A stretch of DNA of 11,235 nt. Origin: a bacterium. GTDB lineage: Bacteria; Auribacterota; UBA3054; B51-G9. Positions 1 through 7,628 of this stretch are shown here, in pieces; the first letter of the stretch is position 1; the number at the start of each line of letters is the position of its first letter. The notes below the pieces were generated by a model that made no database searches, was not told the DNA's origin, and worked only from the letters and a program-made list of their open reading frames with translations. Position numbers and translations under genes: made by a program. Where the stretch lies: the NCBI GenBank assembly GCA_029933535.1, contig JAOZNZ010000060.1:1-11235 (forward strand), given 5' to 3'.

Positions 1-338
1 CCTCCTCCACAGCAATTACCGTTTGATATATTTTCCAATGCGGCAGAAAGCAATTCAGGTGAAAGGATTGTATCAGCATCGAGAAAAATAAAAATTTTAC
101 CTTTGGCAATTCGTGCTCCGGTATTCCTTGCTCTGGCAATTTGGTTCTGCTTCTCAAAAACAACTTTTACATTAAAATCACGTGCAATTTCAGCGGTGGC
201 ATCAGTTGAATTATTGTTAACCACAATAATTTCACCGGATGGCTCAACTTTATCAACAGCTTCTCTCGCGGAAGTAAGAGTTCGCGGAAGATATTTTTCT
301 TCATTATAAGCCGGAATGATAATAGAGAAAGAAGGCAT
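1..338 (-). CDS. family 2 glycosyltransferase, N-terminal part (cut by window edge)
   Basis: This is the first 112 residues of a GT-A fold glycosyltransferase of family 2; the rest lies beyond base 1. The protein starts MPSFSIIIPAYNEEKYLP, the usual first strand and nucleotide-binding segment. It continues with EIIVVNNNSTDATAEIA (the second nucleotide-sugar segment), then RARNTGARIAKGKIFIFLDAD, whose DAD is the metal-binding DXD motif. The visible part ends NGNCCGGG. Family members move a sugar from a nucleotide-sugar donor to a lipid or glycan acceptor at the inner face of the membrane. Donor and acceptor cannot be told from this fragment. The ATG at 336-338 lies only two bases from a heptamer array, and no Shine-Dalgarno sequence fits. 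It diverges from the permease gene at 464. Confidence 0.9.
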   Translation of the reverse strand, partial: MPSFSIIIPAYNEEKYLPRTLTSAREAVDKVEPSGEIIVVNNNSTDATAEIARDFNVKVVFEKQNQIARARNTGARIAKGKIFIFLDADTILSPELLSAALENISNGNCCGG

Positions 339-340
339 GA

Positions 341-390
341 ATAGTTAATAGTTAATAGTTAATAGTTAATAGTTAATAGTTAATAGTTAA
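341..390. repeat. tandem array of the 7-mer ATAGTTA, seven copies
   Basis: There are seven perfect, uninterrupted copies of ATAGTTA (341-389) plus one extra base. The array fills much of the 125-bp divergent gap between the glycosyltransferase (start at 338) and the permease (start at 464). It ends two bases from the glycosyltransferase start codon. Because the unit is 7 bases and carries TAG and TAA on one strand and TAA on the other, all six frames are closed. The same heptamer, inverted, occurs at 9310-9344. Confidence 0.95.
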
Positions 391-412
391 TTATATTAAA
401 ATTTAATTAAAA

Positions 413-441
413 TTGCCATTTATGCTTAATTATGATAAAAT
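413..441 (+). promoter_or_regulatory. possible sigma70-type promoter of the permease gene
   Basis: TTGCCA at 413-418 and TAAAAT at 436-441 are separated by 17 bases, just upstream of the ATG at 464. The surroundings are very AT-rich, so a chance match is easy. A weak AAGG at 442-445 lies too far from the ATG to be a good ribosome site. Confidence 0.3.
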
Positions 442-463
442 AAGGTAAAGAAAAATTTTAATT

Positions 464-2308
464 ATGAAACTTAAACGTGAATTAGGTCTGTTGGAAGTAT
501 TCTGCATAGCGTCAGGAACTATGATTAGTTCCGGATTGTTCGTTCTGCCGGCTCTTGCTTATGCACAGGCAGGTCCCGCAATAGTGGCATCGTACTTTTT
601 CGCGTCTTTATTTGCTATGACAGGAATGTTCAGTCAGGCAGAACTTGTCTCTGCAATGCCTAAAGCGGGCGGAACGTATTTTTATGTTAGTAGAAGCATG
701 GGACCGGCCGTTGGAATAATAAACGGAATTATCACCTGGTTTTCTCTTTCGTTAAAAAGTGCTTTCGCTCTTGTCGGTATGGCAGCTTTTATTAAAATTG
801 TTTGCCCTGCCATTGATGTTCATTTGATAGCGATAGCATTATGCATACTTTTTGTGATTATAAATATTATAAGCGCAAAAAAAACAGGTCGCACGCAAAT
901 TTTCCTTGTTGTTGGCCTTTTTGGTGTTCTTGCTTTTTATGTAATAAAAGGTATTCCGGCTGTAGACATTCATAATTTTGAACCTTTTGCACCTGCAGGT
1001 TTTGCTTCTATTTTAGCTGTTGCCGGTTTTGTATTTGTATCTTATGGCGGACTTTTGAAAATAGCAAGTATAGCTGAAGAAGTTAAAAATCCCGGTAAAA
1101 CAGTTCCGTTTGCTATGGTTTTATCTTTGGTAGTGGTTAGTATTTTTTACATTCTTGTTGTTTTTGTAACTTCCGGAACGGGAATACTTAAATTTGGAAC
1201 CGAAACACCTTCGCTAATGCCTATTTCAGATGGCGCTGCCGTTTTTCTCGGCAGTAAAGGCAAAATCATTTTAAGTATTGCCGCGATTCTGGCGTTTGTA
1301 TCTACAGCAAATGCAGGTATTATGGCCGCTTCAAGATATTTGTACGCATCCGGAAAAGACAAAGTTCTACCGGAATCTTTTGCTAATGTCAGCAAGAGAT
1401 TTGGCACTCCTCATGTAGCCATTTTAGTCACCGGTTTATTTATGGTTATCGCTCTTTTTCTTGACTTAGATGTTCTTGTTAAAGCGGCGTCAGCTGTTCT
1501 GATAATTACTTTTATATTTTCCTGCTTATGCGTGATTATTTTAAGAGAAAGCAGACTCCAAAATTATCAACCGAAATTTAAGTCTCCTTTATATCCCTGG
1601 ATGCAAATTGCCGGAATTATCGGTTGTGGAGCTCTGTTAATTAGTCTGGGAGCTAAAGCGTTAATTGCAAGTGGAGCTTTCATAGCAATCGGTTTTTTTA
1701 TTTATTGGTTTTACGGCCGGATAAAATCAAACAGAGAATTCGCGCTTTTACACCTCATTGAAAGAATTACTGCTAAAGAACTTACTACCCGTTCTATGGA
1801 AAATGAATTGCGGGAAATTGTCAGAGAACGAGATGAGATTGTAAAAGATAAGTTTGATGAACTGGTAGAAAAAGCCTGTGTAATGGATTTTGATGAAAAA
1901 TTAAACCGTAATGATTTTTTTCAAAAAGTTGCTGCAGGTCTTAATAAACCTCTTGATCTTTCTAAATCTGCTATACTGGAAAAGCTAACCGAAAGAGAAA
2001 ACCAAAGCACAACTGCTTTAACACCTTTTCTTGCTATTCCTCATATTATTGTTGAAGGCGAACATTCTTTTTCTTTGCTAATTGCAAGATGCAAAAACGG
2101 TATATCCTTTTCTGACGAAGATAAAGAAATTAAAGCCGTTTTTGTGTTGGCAGGAACTTTGGACGAACGGCCTTTCCACCTTAGAGCTCTCGCCGCTGTA
2201 GCAGGAATTGTTCAAGACCCGCGTTTTGAAGAAAAGTGGTTATCGGCGAAGGACGAACATGCATTGCGGGATATTCTATTGCTTGGAAAGCGAAGAAGAT
2301 TCACGTAA
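464..2308 (+). CDS. APC-family amino acid permease fused to a PTS EIIA type-2 domain
   Basis: The 614-residue protein has two parts. Residues 1-418 form a membrane transporter of the amino acid-polyamine-organocation superfamily. It has the TM1 glycine motif (GTMISSGLFVLP, 18-29), many hydrophobic segments, and the loop EEVKNPGKTVPFA (205-217) typical of the family. It should carry an amino acid or related amine by proton or sodium coupling, or by exchange; the substrate is not readable. A charged, probably helical linker (about 420-470) leads to a cytosolic domain (about 470-612) resembling EIIA of the fructose/mannitol phosphotransferase system. There LAIPH places His527 where EIIA takes phosphate from HPr, and the later segment FHLRALAAVAGIV fits the family's helix. 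I infer that transport is adjusted by PTS phosphorylation or nitrogen-type PTS signalling. Neither HPr nor EI lies nearby. No good Shine-Dalgarno site precedes the ATG. Confidence 0.85.
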   Translation: MKLKRELGLLEVFCIASGTMISSGLFVLPALAYAQAGPAIVASYFFASLFAMTGMFSQAELVSAMPKAGGTYFYVSRSMGPAVGIINGIITWFSLSLKSAFALVGMAAFIKIVCPAIDVHLIAIALCILFVIINIISAKKTGRTQIFLVVGLFGVLAFYVIKGIPAVDIHNFEPFAPAGFASILAVAGFVFVSYGGLLKIASIAEEVKNPGKTVPFAMVLSLVVVSIFYILVVFVTSGTGILKFGTETPSLMPISDGAAVFLGSKGKIILSIAAILAFVSTANAGIMAASRYLYASGKDKVLPESFANVSKRFGTPHVAILVTGLFMVIALFLDLDVLVKAASAVLIITFIFSCLCVIILRESRLQNYQPKFKSPLYPWMQIAGIIGCGALLISLGAKALIASGAFIAIGFFIYWFYGRIKSNREFALLHLIERITAKELTTRSMENELREIVRERDEIVKDKFDELVEKACVMDFDEKLNRNDFFQKVAAGLNKPLDLSKSAILEKLTERENQSTTALTPFLAIPHIIVEGEHSFSLLIARCKNGISFSDEDKEIKAVFVLAGTLDERPFHLRALAAVAGIVQDPRFEEKWLSAKDEHALRDILLLGKRRRFT

Positions 2309-2573
2309 CAGAACAATTAATATTTCTTTTTATTGCAGTACGATTTAGGGGGAGTACGATTAAATTTATAAGGCAGAATAATTTAAGGCAAAATAATTAA
2401 TTTAATTATTAAAAAATTCTATTTGAATTCTTAGTGTCTTAGTGGCTAATTAAATTAAATCAATTTTCCTCATAAATACGCTTTTACATTCCTGTTAATT
2501 TCATCCATTGAAAAAACAATCCCGTTTTGTTAAAATATAATAACTGTATATAATAACAAAATAAAATATAATT
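2309..2573. other. AT-rich intergenic region with short direct and inverted repeats
   Basis: No coding ORF was found in this 265-bp gap. It holds AGTACGATT twice (2337-2345, 2353-2361) and a 15-bp tandem pair differing at two positions (2370-2384 and 2385-2399, beginning AAGGCA). It also holds an A/T-only inverted repeat (2392-2400 against 2402-2410) and a doubled TTAGTG motif around 2432-2445. None has the GC stem plus T-run of an intrinsic terminator. The right end holds the probable argH promoter. Confidence 0.6.
2527..2554 (+). promoter_or_regulatory. possible argH promoter
   Basis: TTGTTA (2527-2532) and TATAAT (2549-2554) are 16 bases apart, ending 19 bases before the GTG start. A second TATAAT at 2536-2541 has no good partner at -35. 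AT richness makes this tentative. Confidence 0.35.
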
Positions 2574-3965
2574 GTGCCTAAAAAAACTAAAAAACCATGG
2601 ACAGGTCGGTTCTCTAAACAAACAGACCCGCTTGTTGAAGATTTTACCGAATCACTGTCGTTCGATAGCCGACTCGCTCTTTATGACATAGCCGGCTCGT
2701 GTGTTCATGCGGAAATGCTGGCAAAAATAGGTCTTTTAAAAAAAACCGAAGCAAAAAAAATCATTAAAGCGCTTCATCAAATCGCTGATGATGTTTCAGC
2801 AGGAAAAGCAAAATTTCATACCGAACTTGAAGATATTCACATGAATATCGAAACAGAACTCGGTAACAGAATCGGTGCGCTGGCAGGTAAATTGCATACG
2901 GGCCGTAGTAGAAATGATCAGGTTGCTCTGGACGAAAGACTTTATCTTCGCGATATTATAGTCGTACTACAGCACTGTTTAACAGATTTACAGAAATCTC
3001 TTGTTTTTCTTGCTTCTGAAAACGAACAGCTTGTAATTCCCGGTTTTACTCACCTACAATTCGCTATGCCTGTGCTTGCGGCACATCATTTGCTCGCTTA
3101 TGTCGAAATGTTTGAACGAGATATTGCCAGGCTTAAAGATCAGTTTAAACGGGTAAATGTTCTTCCGCTTGGCTCTGCCGCTCTTGCCGGTTCGGGATTT
3201 CCGCTTGACCGGAAATTTGTTGCGGAAACGCTTGGATTTGATAAAGTTTCGCGGAACAGTATGGATTCTGTAGCTGACCGGGATTTTTTTATTGAATTTT
3301 TATCTTCCGCGGCGATAATCGGGATGCATATTTCCAGGCTTTCAGAAGATTTAATTTTATGGGCATCACAGCCGTTCGGATTTATTGATATTGATGATGC
3401 TTTCTGTACAGGAAGCTCGCTTATGCCTAATAAAAAAAATCCCGATGTCCTGGAACTTGCACGCGGGAAATGTGCCCGTCTTTACGGCAATCTTACAACA
3501 ATGCTTACTTTGACAAAAGGTTTGCCGATGACATATAACCGCGATCTTCAGGAAGATAAGGAACCTGTTTTCGACAGCGCGGACACATTGATAAAAACTT
3601 TAATAATCATCGCGAAACTTATTCCAACAATAACTTTTCGTTATGATAAAATAACTTTGGCCCTTGCGGATGATTTTCTTCTTGCAACCGACTGGGCGGA
3701 TTATCTTGTGAAAAAAGGAATGCCATTTCGTGAAGCTCACGAAGTTATAGGAAAAGCAGTTGGGACAGCAGTAAAAAAGAGCTGTGGAATAACAGAAATT
3801 CCACTTAAAGATTTAAAAAAATTATCTTCTTTATTTGAAGAAGATATTCTTAAAATATCAACTCCGGAAGCTTCTGTTGACGCTAAGAAAAGTTTAGGAA
3901 GCACAAATCCTTTATTCGTAAAACGTGAAGTCAAACGCTGGAAACGCGTTACTGATAAACGCTGA
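2574..3965 (+). CDS. argH: argininosuccinate lyase
   Basis: This enzyme cleaves argininosuccinate to arginine and fumarate, the last step of arginine synthesis, as a cytosolic homotetramer. At 463 residues it has normal family length. It shows the N-terminal WTGRF (9-13), the substrate-binding block HTGRSRNDQV (108-117), FTHLQ with His160 in the conserved TH pair, and the fumarase/aspartase superfamily signature SSLMPNKKNPD (281-291), whose first Ser-Ser forms the mobile catalytic loop. It ends with the DAKKSLGST segment (436-444) common in bacterial ArgH. The start is GTG: an in-frame TAA lies 12 bases upstream and no later Met fits. The leader has no Shine-Dalgarno sequence. No other arg gene lies in the window, so it is probably not in an arginine operon here. 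Confidence 0.97.
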   Translation: MPKKTKKPWTGRFSKQTDPLVEDFTESLSFDSRLALYDIAGSCVHAEMLAKIGLLKKTEAKKIIKALHQIADDVSAGKAKFHTELEDIHMNIETELGNRIGALAGKLHTGRSRNDQVALDERLYLRDIIVVLQHCLTDLQKSLVFLASENEQLVIPGFTHLQFAMPVLAAHHLLAYVEMFERDIARLKDQFKRVNVLPLGSAALAGSGFPLDRKFVAETLGFDKVSRNSMDSVADRDFFIEFLSSAAIIGMHISRLSEDLILWASQPFGFIDIDDAFCTGSSLMPNKKNPDVLELARGKCARLYGNLTTMLTLTKGLPMTYNRDLQEDKEPVFDSADTLIKTLIIIAKLIPTITFRYDKITLALADDFLLATDWADYLVKKGMPFREAHEVIGKAVGTAVKKSCGITEIPLKDLKKLSSLFEEDILKISTPEASVDAKKSLGSTNPLFVKREVKRWKRVTDKR

Positions 3966-3970
3966 TTTTT

Positions 3971-4014
3971 ATCCGACCTGTCGAATGTACGCCCTAAGCG
4001 TACTGAGACCGGAT
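3971..4014. repeat. REP-like palindromic element between argH and clpC
   Basis: This is a nested inverted repeat. The inner perfect stem is GTACGC/GCGTAC (3987-3992 and 3998-4003) with a 5-base loop CCTAA. The outer stem is ATCCG/CGGAT (3971-3975 and 4010-4014). It begins five bases after the argH stop region and is richer in GC than its surroundings. No T-run follows on either strand, so it is not a classical intrinsic terminator. Its halves (CCTGTCGAA and GTACTGAG) recall dispersed intergenic palindromes I remember from other bacterial genomes. That comparison is from memory only. Confidence 0.6.
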
Positions 4015-4057
4015 TATTAACAAAGAAAAAAATAATTTTAACTATATATAAAAATTT

Positions 4058-6562
4058 ATGCAAAGTAATTTTACTCCAAGAGCAGGACAAGTAATCGTTA
4101 ACGCTAAAAAAGAAGCCGGCAGATATAATCATCATTACGTCGGTACAGAGCACATTTTGCTCGGACTTATCGACCTGAATGAAGGAATCGCACTGAATGT
4201 TCTTCATAGACTTGGTGCTGATCCTAACGTTATTCGGGGAGAAATTGAAAGTATGGTCGGCTTCGGGCCGGATACAAAAATTGTCGGTGAAGCGCCATTC
4301 ACACCAAAAGCCAATGCGGTAGTTAAATTTGCTATCCAGGAAGCTCAGGAAATGAATCATTCTTACGTTGGTACAGAACACATTCTTCTTGGTGTTCTGC
4401 GTGAAGGCGAAGGTGTAGCTTCAAAAGTTTTGAATTCACTCGGTGTTTCTTATGATGAAGCAAAAAAATTGGTGATGGATGAGTTGAACGCTTTAAATGT
4501 TCCGGAAAGCCATGTCAGTGAAAGTACAGGACCGGCTCACGGACAAGCAAAAGCTTCAGCTAAAAGTAGAAAATCATCAACACCTACTCTTGACGCATTC
4601 AGCCAGGATCTGACGAAAGCTGCAGCAAAGGGAAAACTCGATCCGATTATCGGCCGAGAAAAAGAAATTGAAAGAATCGTTCAAATTCTCTGCAGAAGAC
4701 AAAAAAATAACCCCGTGCTTATCGGTGAAGCAGGCGTTGGAAAAACAGCAATTGTCGAAGGACTGGCTCAACAAATTGTAAATGGAGAGGCGCCAAATTT
4801 ATTACTTAACAAACGGGTTGTCGTTCTTGATATGGCACTGCTTGTTGCAGGAACAGTTTATCGCGGTCAGTTTGAAGAACGAATAAAAAATGTAATGAAA
4901 GAAGTAAAAAAAGACGGTAAAATTATCCTTTTCATAGATGAAATGCACACAATCGTCGGTGCGGGAGCTGCACAGGGTTCTAATGACGCGTCAAATATCA
5001 TTAAACCGTCTCTTTCCCGTGGAGATCTTCAGTGCATTGGCGCGACAACAATGAATGAGTACAGAAAATATATTGAAAAAGATTCCGCGCTTGAAAGAAG
5101 ATTTCAAATGGTGCTTGTAGAGCCGCCTACAGTTAATGAAACAACTGAAATTCTAAAAGGATTGCGCAAAAAATATGAAGAATTTCATCATGTGAAATAT
5201 ACAAATTCAGCGCTCGAAGCTGCATCAAAAATGAGCGATAGATACATCTCAGGACGATTTCTCCCTGATAAAGCAATCGATCTTATTGATGAAGCAGGAG
5301 CGCGGGTACATCTCAAGAAAAAAATAAAATCTCCTGAAGAAGAAGCTCTTGGAAAAGAAATAAAAAAACTTGCCAACGAAAAGAAAAACGCTGTCGAAGA
5401 ACAACGCTATGAAGATGCTGCAAATTTAAGAAACAATGAGCGTGACGCGAAAAGTAAACTTGAAGAAATTCTTAATAAACAAAGTGACGAAAATTGGGAT
5501 TCTATCGATGTTGATGAAATTGCCACGGTACTTTCAAAATGGGTTGGTATCCCTGTAACACGTCTCGAAGAAGGTGAATCTCATAAACTTCTCAGAATGG
5601 AAGATGAACTTCATAAAAATGTTGTCGCTCAACACGAAGCAATTACTGCCATTTCAAAATCTCTCAGACGTTCGCGGGCGAATTTGAAAGATCCCCGCCG
5701 TCCGATAGGCTCTTTTGTATTTCTCGGTCCTACAGGTGTTGGTAAAACTCTTCTTGCAAAAGCTCTCGCGGAATTTATGTTTGATGATGCTGATGCTTTG
5801 ATTACAGTTGATATGAGCGAATATATGGAAAAATTTTCCGTTTCAAGATTCGTTGGTTCGCCTCCCGGATATGTAGGTTATGACGAAGGAGGACAGCTTA
5901 CTGAAAAAATCAGAAGACGGCCTTATTCTGTTGTTCTATTTGATGAAATAGAAAAAGCACATCCTGATGTGCTGCATATTTTACTCCAGGTCCTTGAAGA
6001 AGGTAAATTAACTGATGGGCTTGGCAGAGTTATAGATTTCAGAAATACTGTTATAGTAATGACGTCAAATATTGGAGCTGAACTACTCAGAAAACAATCT
6101 TCCCTTGGCTTTTCCGCGAACGATGAAGATAAATCTTATGAAGCAATGAAAGGAAAGCTTCTCGATGCGATGAAAAAAGCTTTTAAACCCGAATTTTTAA
6201 ATCGCCTTGATGATATCGTCGTCTTCAAAAATTTGAAAAAAAATGAGCTGATGAAAATTATCGATATGGAAATGAAAAAAGTCTTCGCAAGACTTGATGA
6301 AAGGGGAATTAAAGTCACACTATCGAAAAAAGCTAAAGAATTGTTGTTTGAAAAAGGCTATGACCCACTTTACGGCGCACGACCGATCAGACGGGCGATA
6401 GAGCAGAATGTTGAAGACCCGATGTCGGAAGAAATACTTCGTGGTAAAATTCCTGAAGGGTCAAAAGTTTTAATTAGCTGTGCCAGAGGAAAAATAACTT
6501 TTAAAGTTACAAAACCCGAGCAGCAAGCTAATAAAAAAAATAAAGAACTTGCACAAGTATAA
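4058..6562 (+). CDS. clpC: ATP-dependent Clp protease ATP-binding subunit ClpC
   Basis: ClpC is a hexameric AAA+ unfoldase that feeds substrates to the ClpP peptidase. The 834-residue protein has two N-terminal Clp_N repeats (about 5-145), each with YVGTEHILLG (27-36, 103-112). A Ser/Ala-rich linker runs about 150-175. AAA module 1 has Walker A GEAGVGKT (223-230) and Walker B ending FIDE (292-295). A UVR-type coiled segment (about 436-470, QRYEDAANLR) marks ClpC rather than ClpB or ClpA. AAA module 2 has GPTGVGKT (557-564), Walker B VVLFDE (625-630) and sensor 2 GARPIRRAIEQ (773-783). The tripeptide LGF at 683-685 sits where the ClpP-docking loop of ClpC lies. No ctsR, mcsA or mcsB is adjacent, so Firmicutes-style control is not indicated. 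The gene lies 92 bp after argH with an AT-rich leader lacking a Shine-Dalgarno site, and its end faces the next gene with only 14 bp between. Confidence 0.96.
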   Translation: MQSNFTPRAGQVIVNAKKEAGRYNHHYVGTEHILLGLIDLNEGIALNVLHRLGADPNVIRGEIESMVGFGPDTKIVGEAPFTPKANAVVKFAIQEAQEMNHSYVGTEHILLGVLREGEGVASKVLNSLGVSYDEAKKLVMDELNALNVPESHVSESTGPAHGQAKASAKSRKSSTPTLDAFSQDLTKAAAKGKLDPIIGREKEIERIVQILCRRQKNNPVLIGEAGVGKTAIVEGLAQQIVNGEAPNLLLNKRVVVLDMALLVAGTVYRGQFEERIKNVMKEVKKDGKIILFIDEMHTIVGAGAAQGSNDASNIIKPSLSRGDLQCIGATTMNEYRKYIEKDSALERRFQMVLVEPPTVNETTEILKGLRKKYEEFHHVKYTNSALEAASKMSDRYISGRFLPDKAIDLIDEAGARVHLKKKIKSPEEEALGKEIKKLANEKKNAVEEQRYEDAANLRNNERDAKSKLEEILNKQSDENWDSIDVDEIATVLSKWVGIPVTRLEEGESHKLLRMEDELHKNVVAQHEAITAISKSLRRSRANLKDPRRPIGSFVFLGPTGVGKTLLAKALAEFMFDDADALITVDMSEYMEKFSVSRFVGSPPGYVGYDEGGQLTEKIRRRPYSVVLFDEIEKAHPDVLHILLQVLEEGKLTDGLGRVIDFRNTVIVMTSNIGAELLRKQSSLGFSANDEDKSYEAMKGKLLDAMKKAFKPEFLNRLDDIVVFKNLKKNELMKIIDMEMKKVFARLDERGIKVTLSKKAKELLFEKGYDPLYGARPIRRAIEQNVEDPMSEEILRGKIPEGSKVLISCARGKITFKVTKPEQQANKKNKELAQV

Positions 6563-6576
6563 AAAATTTCATTGTG

Positions 6577-7500
6577 CTAATTTTCAATTATCGATATTAC
6601 ACAGTCTGTAACGTACTTCAGAAACTCTGACTGTTTCTCCGGAGGCATATTCTCAGGAAACCATTCTCCCCATACACAGAGAACAATATAATCTTCAGAC
6701 AATTTCTTCAAAAACAATCCCCAACCCATCATAGAGTAATGTTTTGGAGGGCGGGTCCAAAGCAAATTACCTCCCTTGCCGGCAAAGCTGTATTGTCCGA
6801 TATAATACTTGGAAAATGGTTTAGGGTGTTTTGAGAAGAAATCGATTAGCTCGGAACTAATAGCTTCAGAAAAGACTTTCTTATCAATCAAAAGCTCAAA
6901 ATACTCGGCAATAGCACGAGCCGAACCGTGTTGAGGAAGATCCTCTGAAGCAATTCGTTTACCAAATAATCTCTTGTCCAACATTTCACGAAAAACTTCG
7001 CTTTTTGGAAGTACCTCTTTGCTTAAAGAATCAATATTGAGCAGCGCCGGTATACGATTAATATTTTCATAACCCAGCAAATTCGCAAGAGCGTATGTTG
7101 CTGCATTGTCACTTTGCTCAATCATCAGATCCGCGGCTTTTTCAAGGGATATTGACCCATGATTTGGAATTTCAATCTTCTGATTGAGATTCAGAGCTTT
7201 GTCACACTTTTGCCTATAGAGTTCTGTAAGGCAGAATATTTTCACAATGCTGGCTAAACATACAGATCGATCCGCATATCGTTCAACTGTTTCTCCTGTG
7301 TTCAAATTCTTAGCAAAAAAACCTATCTCGTAAGGATGAGTATCCAGGAACCGGTTAAGATCATCGATTGTTGCCAAAGATGTTTCAGGTATTTGTGCCG
7401 GGAATTTATCTTTTCGTATGGCATAGACAATCACAACGCAGATCGCAATAACTGCACTTACAAAAATTCCTATTGCAATGGCTATCATGATTTTTCTCAT
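6577..7500 (-). CDS. membrane-anchored class A beta-lactamase-fold serine hydrolase
   Basis: The 307-residue protein starts with an uncleaved-looking membrane segment (about 4-27, preceded by MRK), so the domain should face the periplasm or outside. It has the three serine penicillin-recognising motifs: S84-I-V-K87 (SxxK, nucleophile and base), S130-D131-N132, and K242-G243-G244 in place of KTG/KSG. No clear Glu166-type omega-loop residue was recognised between SDN and the helix starting HGSARAIAEY (about 191). It could therefore be a penicillin-binding or peptidoglycan-editing enzyme, an esterase, or a weak beta-lactamase rather than a resistance enzyme. The start overlaps the stop of the preceding 39-residue ORF (ATGA), suggesting translational coupling as the last gene of a five-gene run. 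The 3' end converges on clpC. Confidence 0.8.
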   Translation of the reverse strand: MRKIMIAIAIGIFVSAVIAICVVIVYAIRKDKFPAQIPETSLATIDDLNRFLDTHPYEIGFFAKNLNTGETVERYADRSVCLASIVKIFCLTELYRQKCDKALNLNQKIEIPNHGSISLEKAADLMIEQSDNAATYALANLLGYENINRIPALLNIDSLSKEVLPKSEVFREMLDKRLFGKRIASEDLPQHGSARAIAEYFELLIDKKVFSEAISSELIDFFSKHPKPFSKYYIGQYSFAGKGGNLLWTRPPKHYSMMGWGLFLKKLSEDYIVLCVWGEWFPENMPPEKQSEFLKYVTDCVISIIEN

Positions 7501-7616
7501 ATTTCTATTTTATTCTCAGACTTCGTAGTCTCCAGGCCATAATGTTCCGCCATATGATCCCAATCTTTTTTCGGCTTAAAATATAGGCGCGGCAGAACTA
7601 TCATAAACTTCAACAT
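7497..7616 (-). CDS. possible 39-residue small protein (or read-through tail of the GNAT gene)
   Basis: An ATG at 7616 opens 39 codons ending TGA at 7497-7499. The product starts MLKFMIVLPRLYFKPKKDW, continues with DHMAEHYGLE and ends KIEI. I do not recognise it. Three things favour a real gene: it fills the gap between two co-directional genes, it starts 12 nt after the GNAT stop, and its stop forms ATGA with the next start. It is also in the same frame as the GNAT ORF, separated from it only by that gene's TGA plus four codons. It could therefore be a suppressed-stop extension or the remnant of a longer GNAT C-terminus. The GGA before the ATG is a weak ribosome site. Confidence 0.4.
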   Translation of the reverse strand: MLKFMIVLPRLYFKPKKDWDHMAEHYGLETTKSENKIEI

Positions 7617-7628
7617 AAATCCAGGCTG

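Noticed and set aside
103..309. Plus-strand ORF of 68 codons at the left edge
   Set aside because: It is antisense to the glycosyltransferase reading frame, which shows the DXD and N-terminal motifs.
341..390. Heptamer array as a CRISPR array or replication-origin iterons
   Set aside because: Units are 7 bases without spacers, and no cas gene, rep gene or DnaA-box cluster is present.
3737..4381. Long minus-strand ORF (214 codons) across the argH end and clpC start
   Set aside because: It lies opposite two strongly recognised genes, covers their border, has no domain or ribosome site, and its composition is that of a shadow frame.
6563..6576. Bidirectional terminator between clpC and the hydrolase gene
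   Set aside because: Only 14 bases separate the stops and no inverted repeat was found there.
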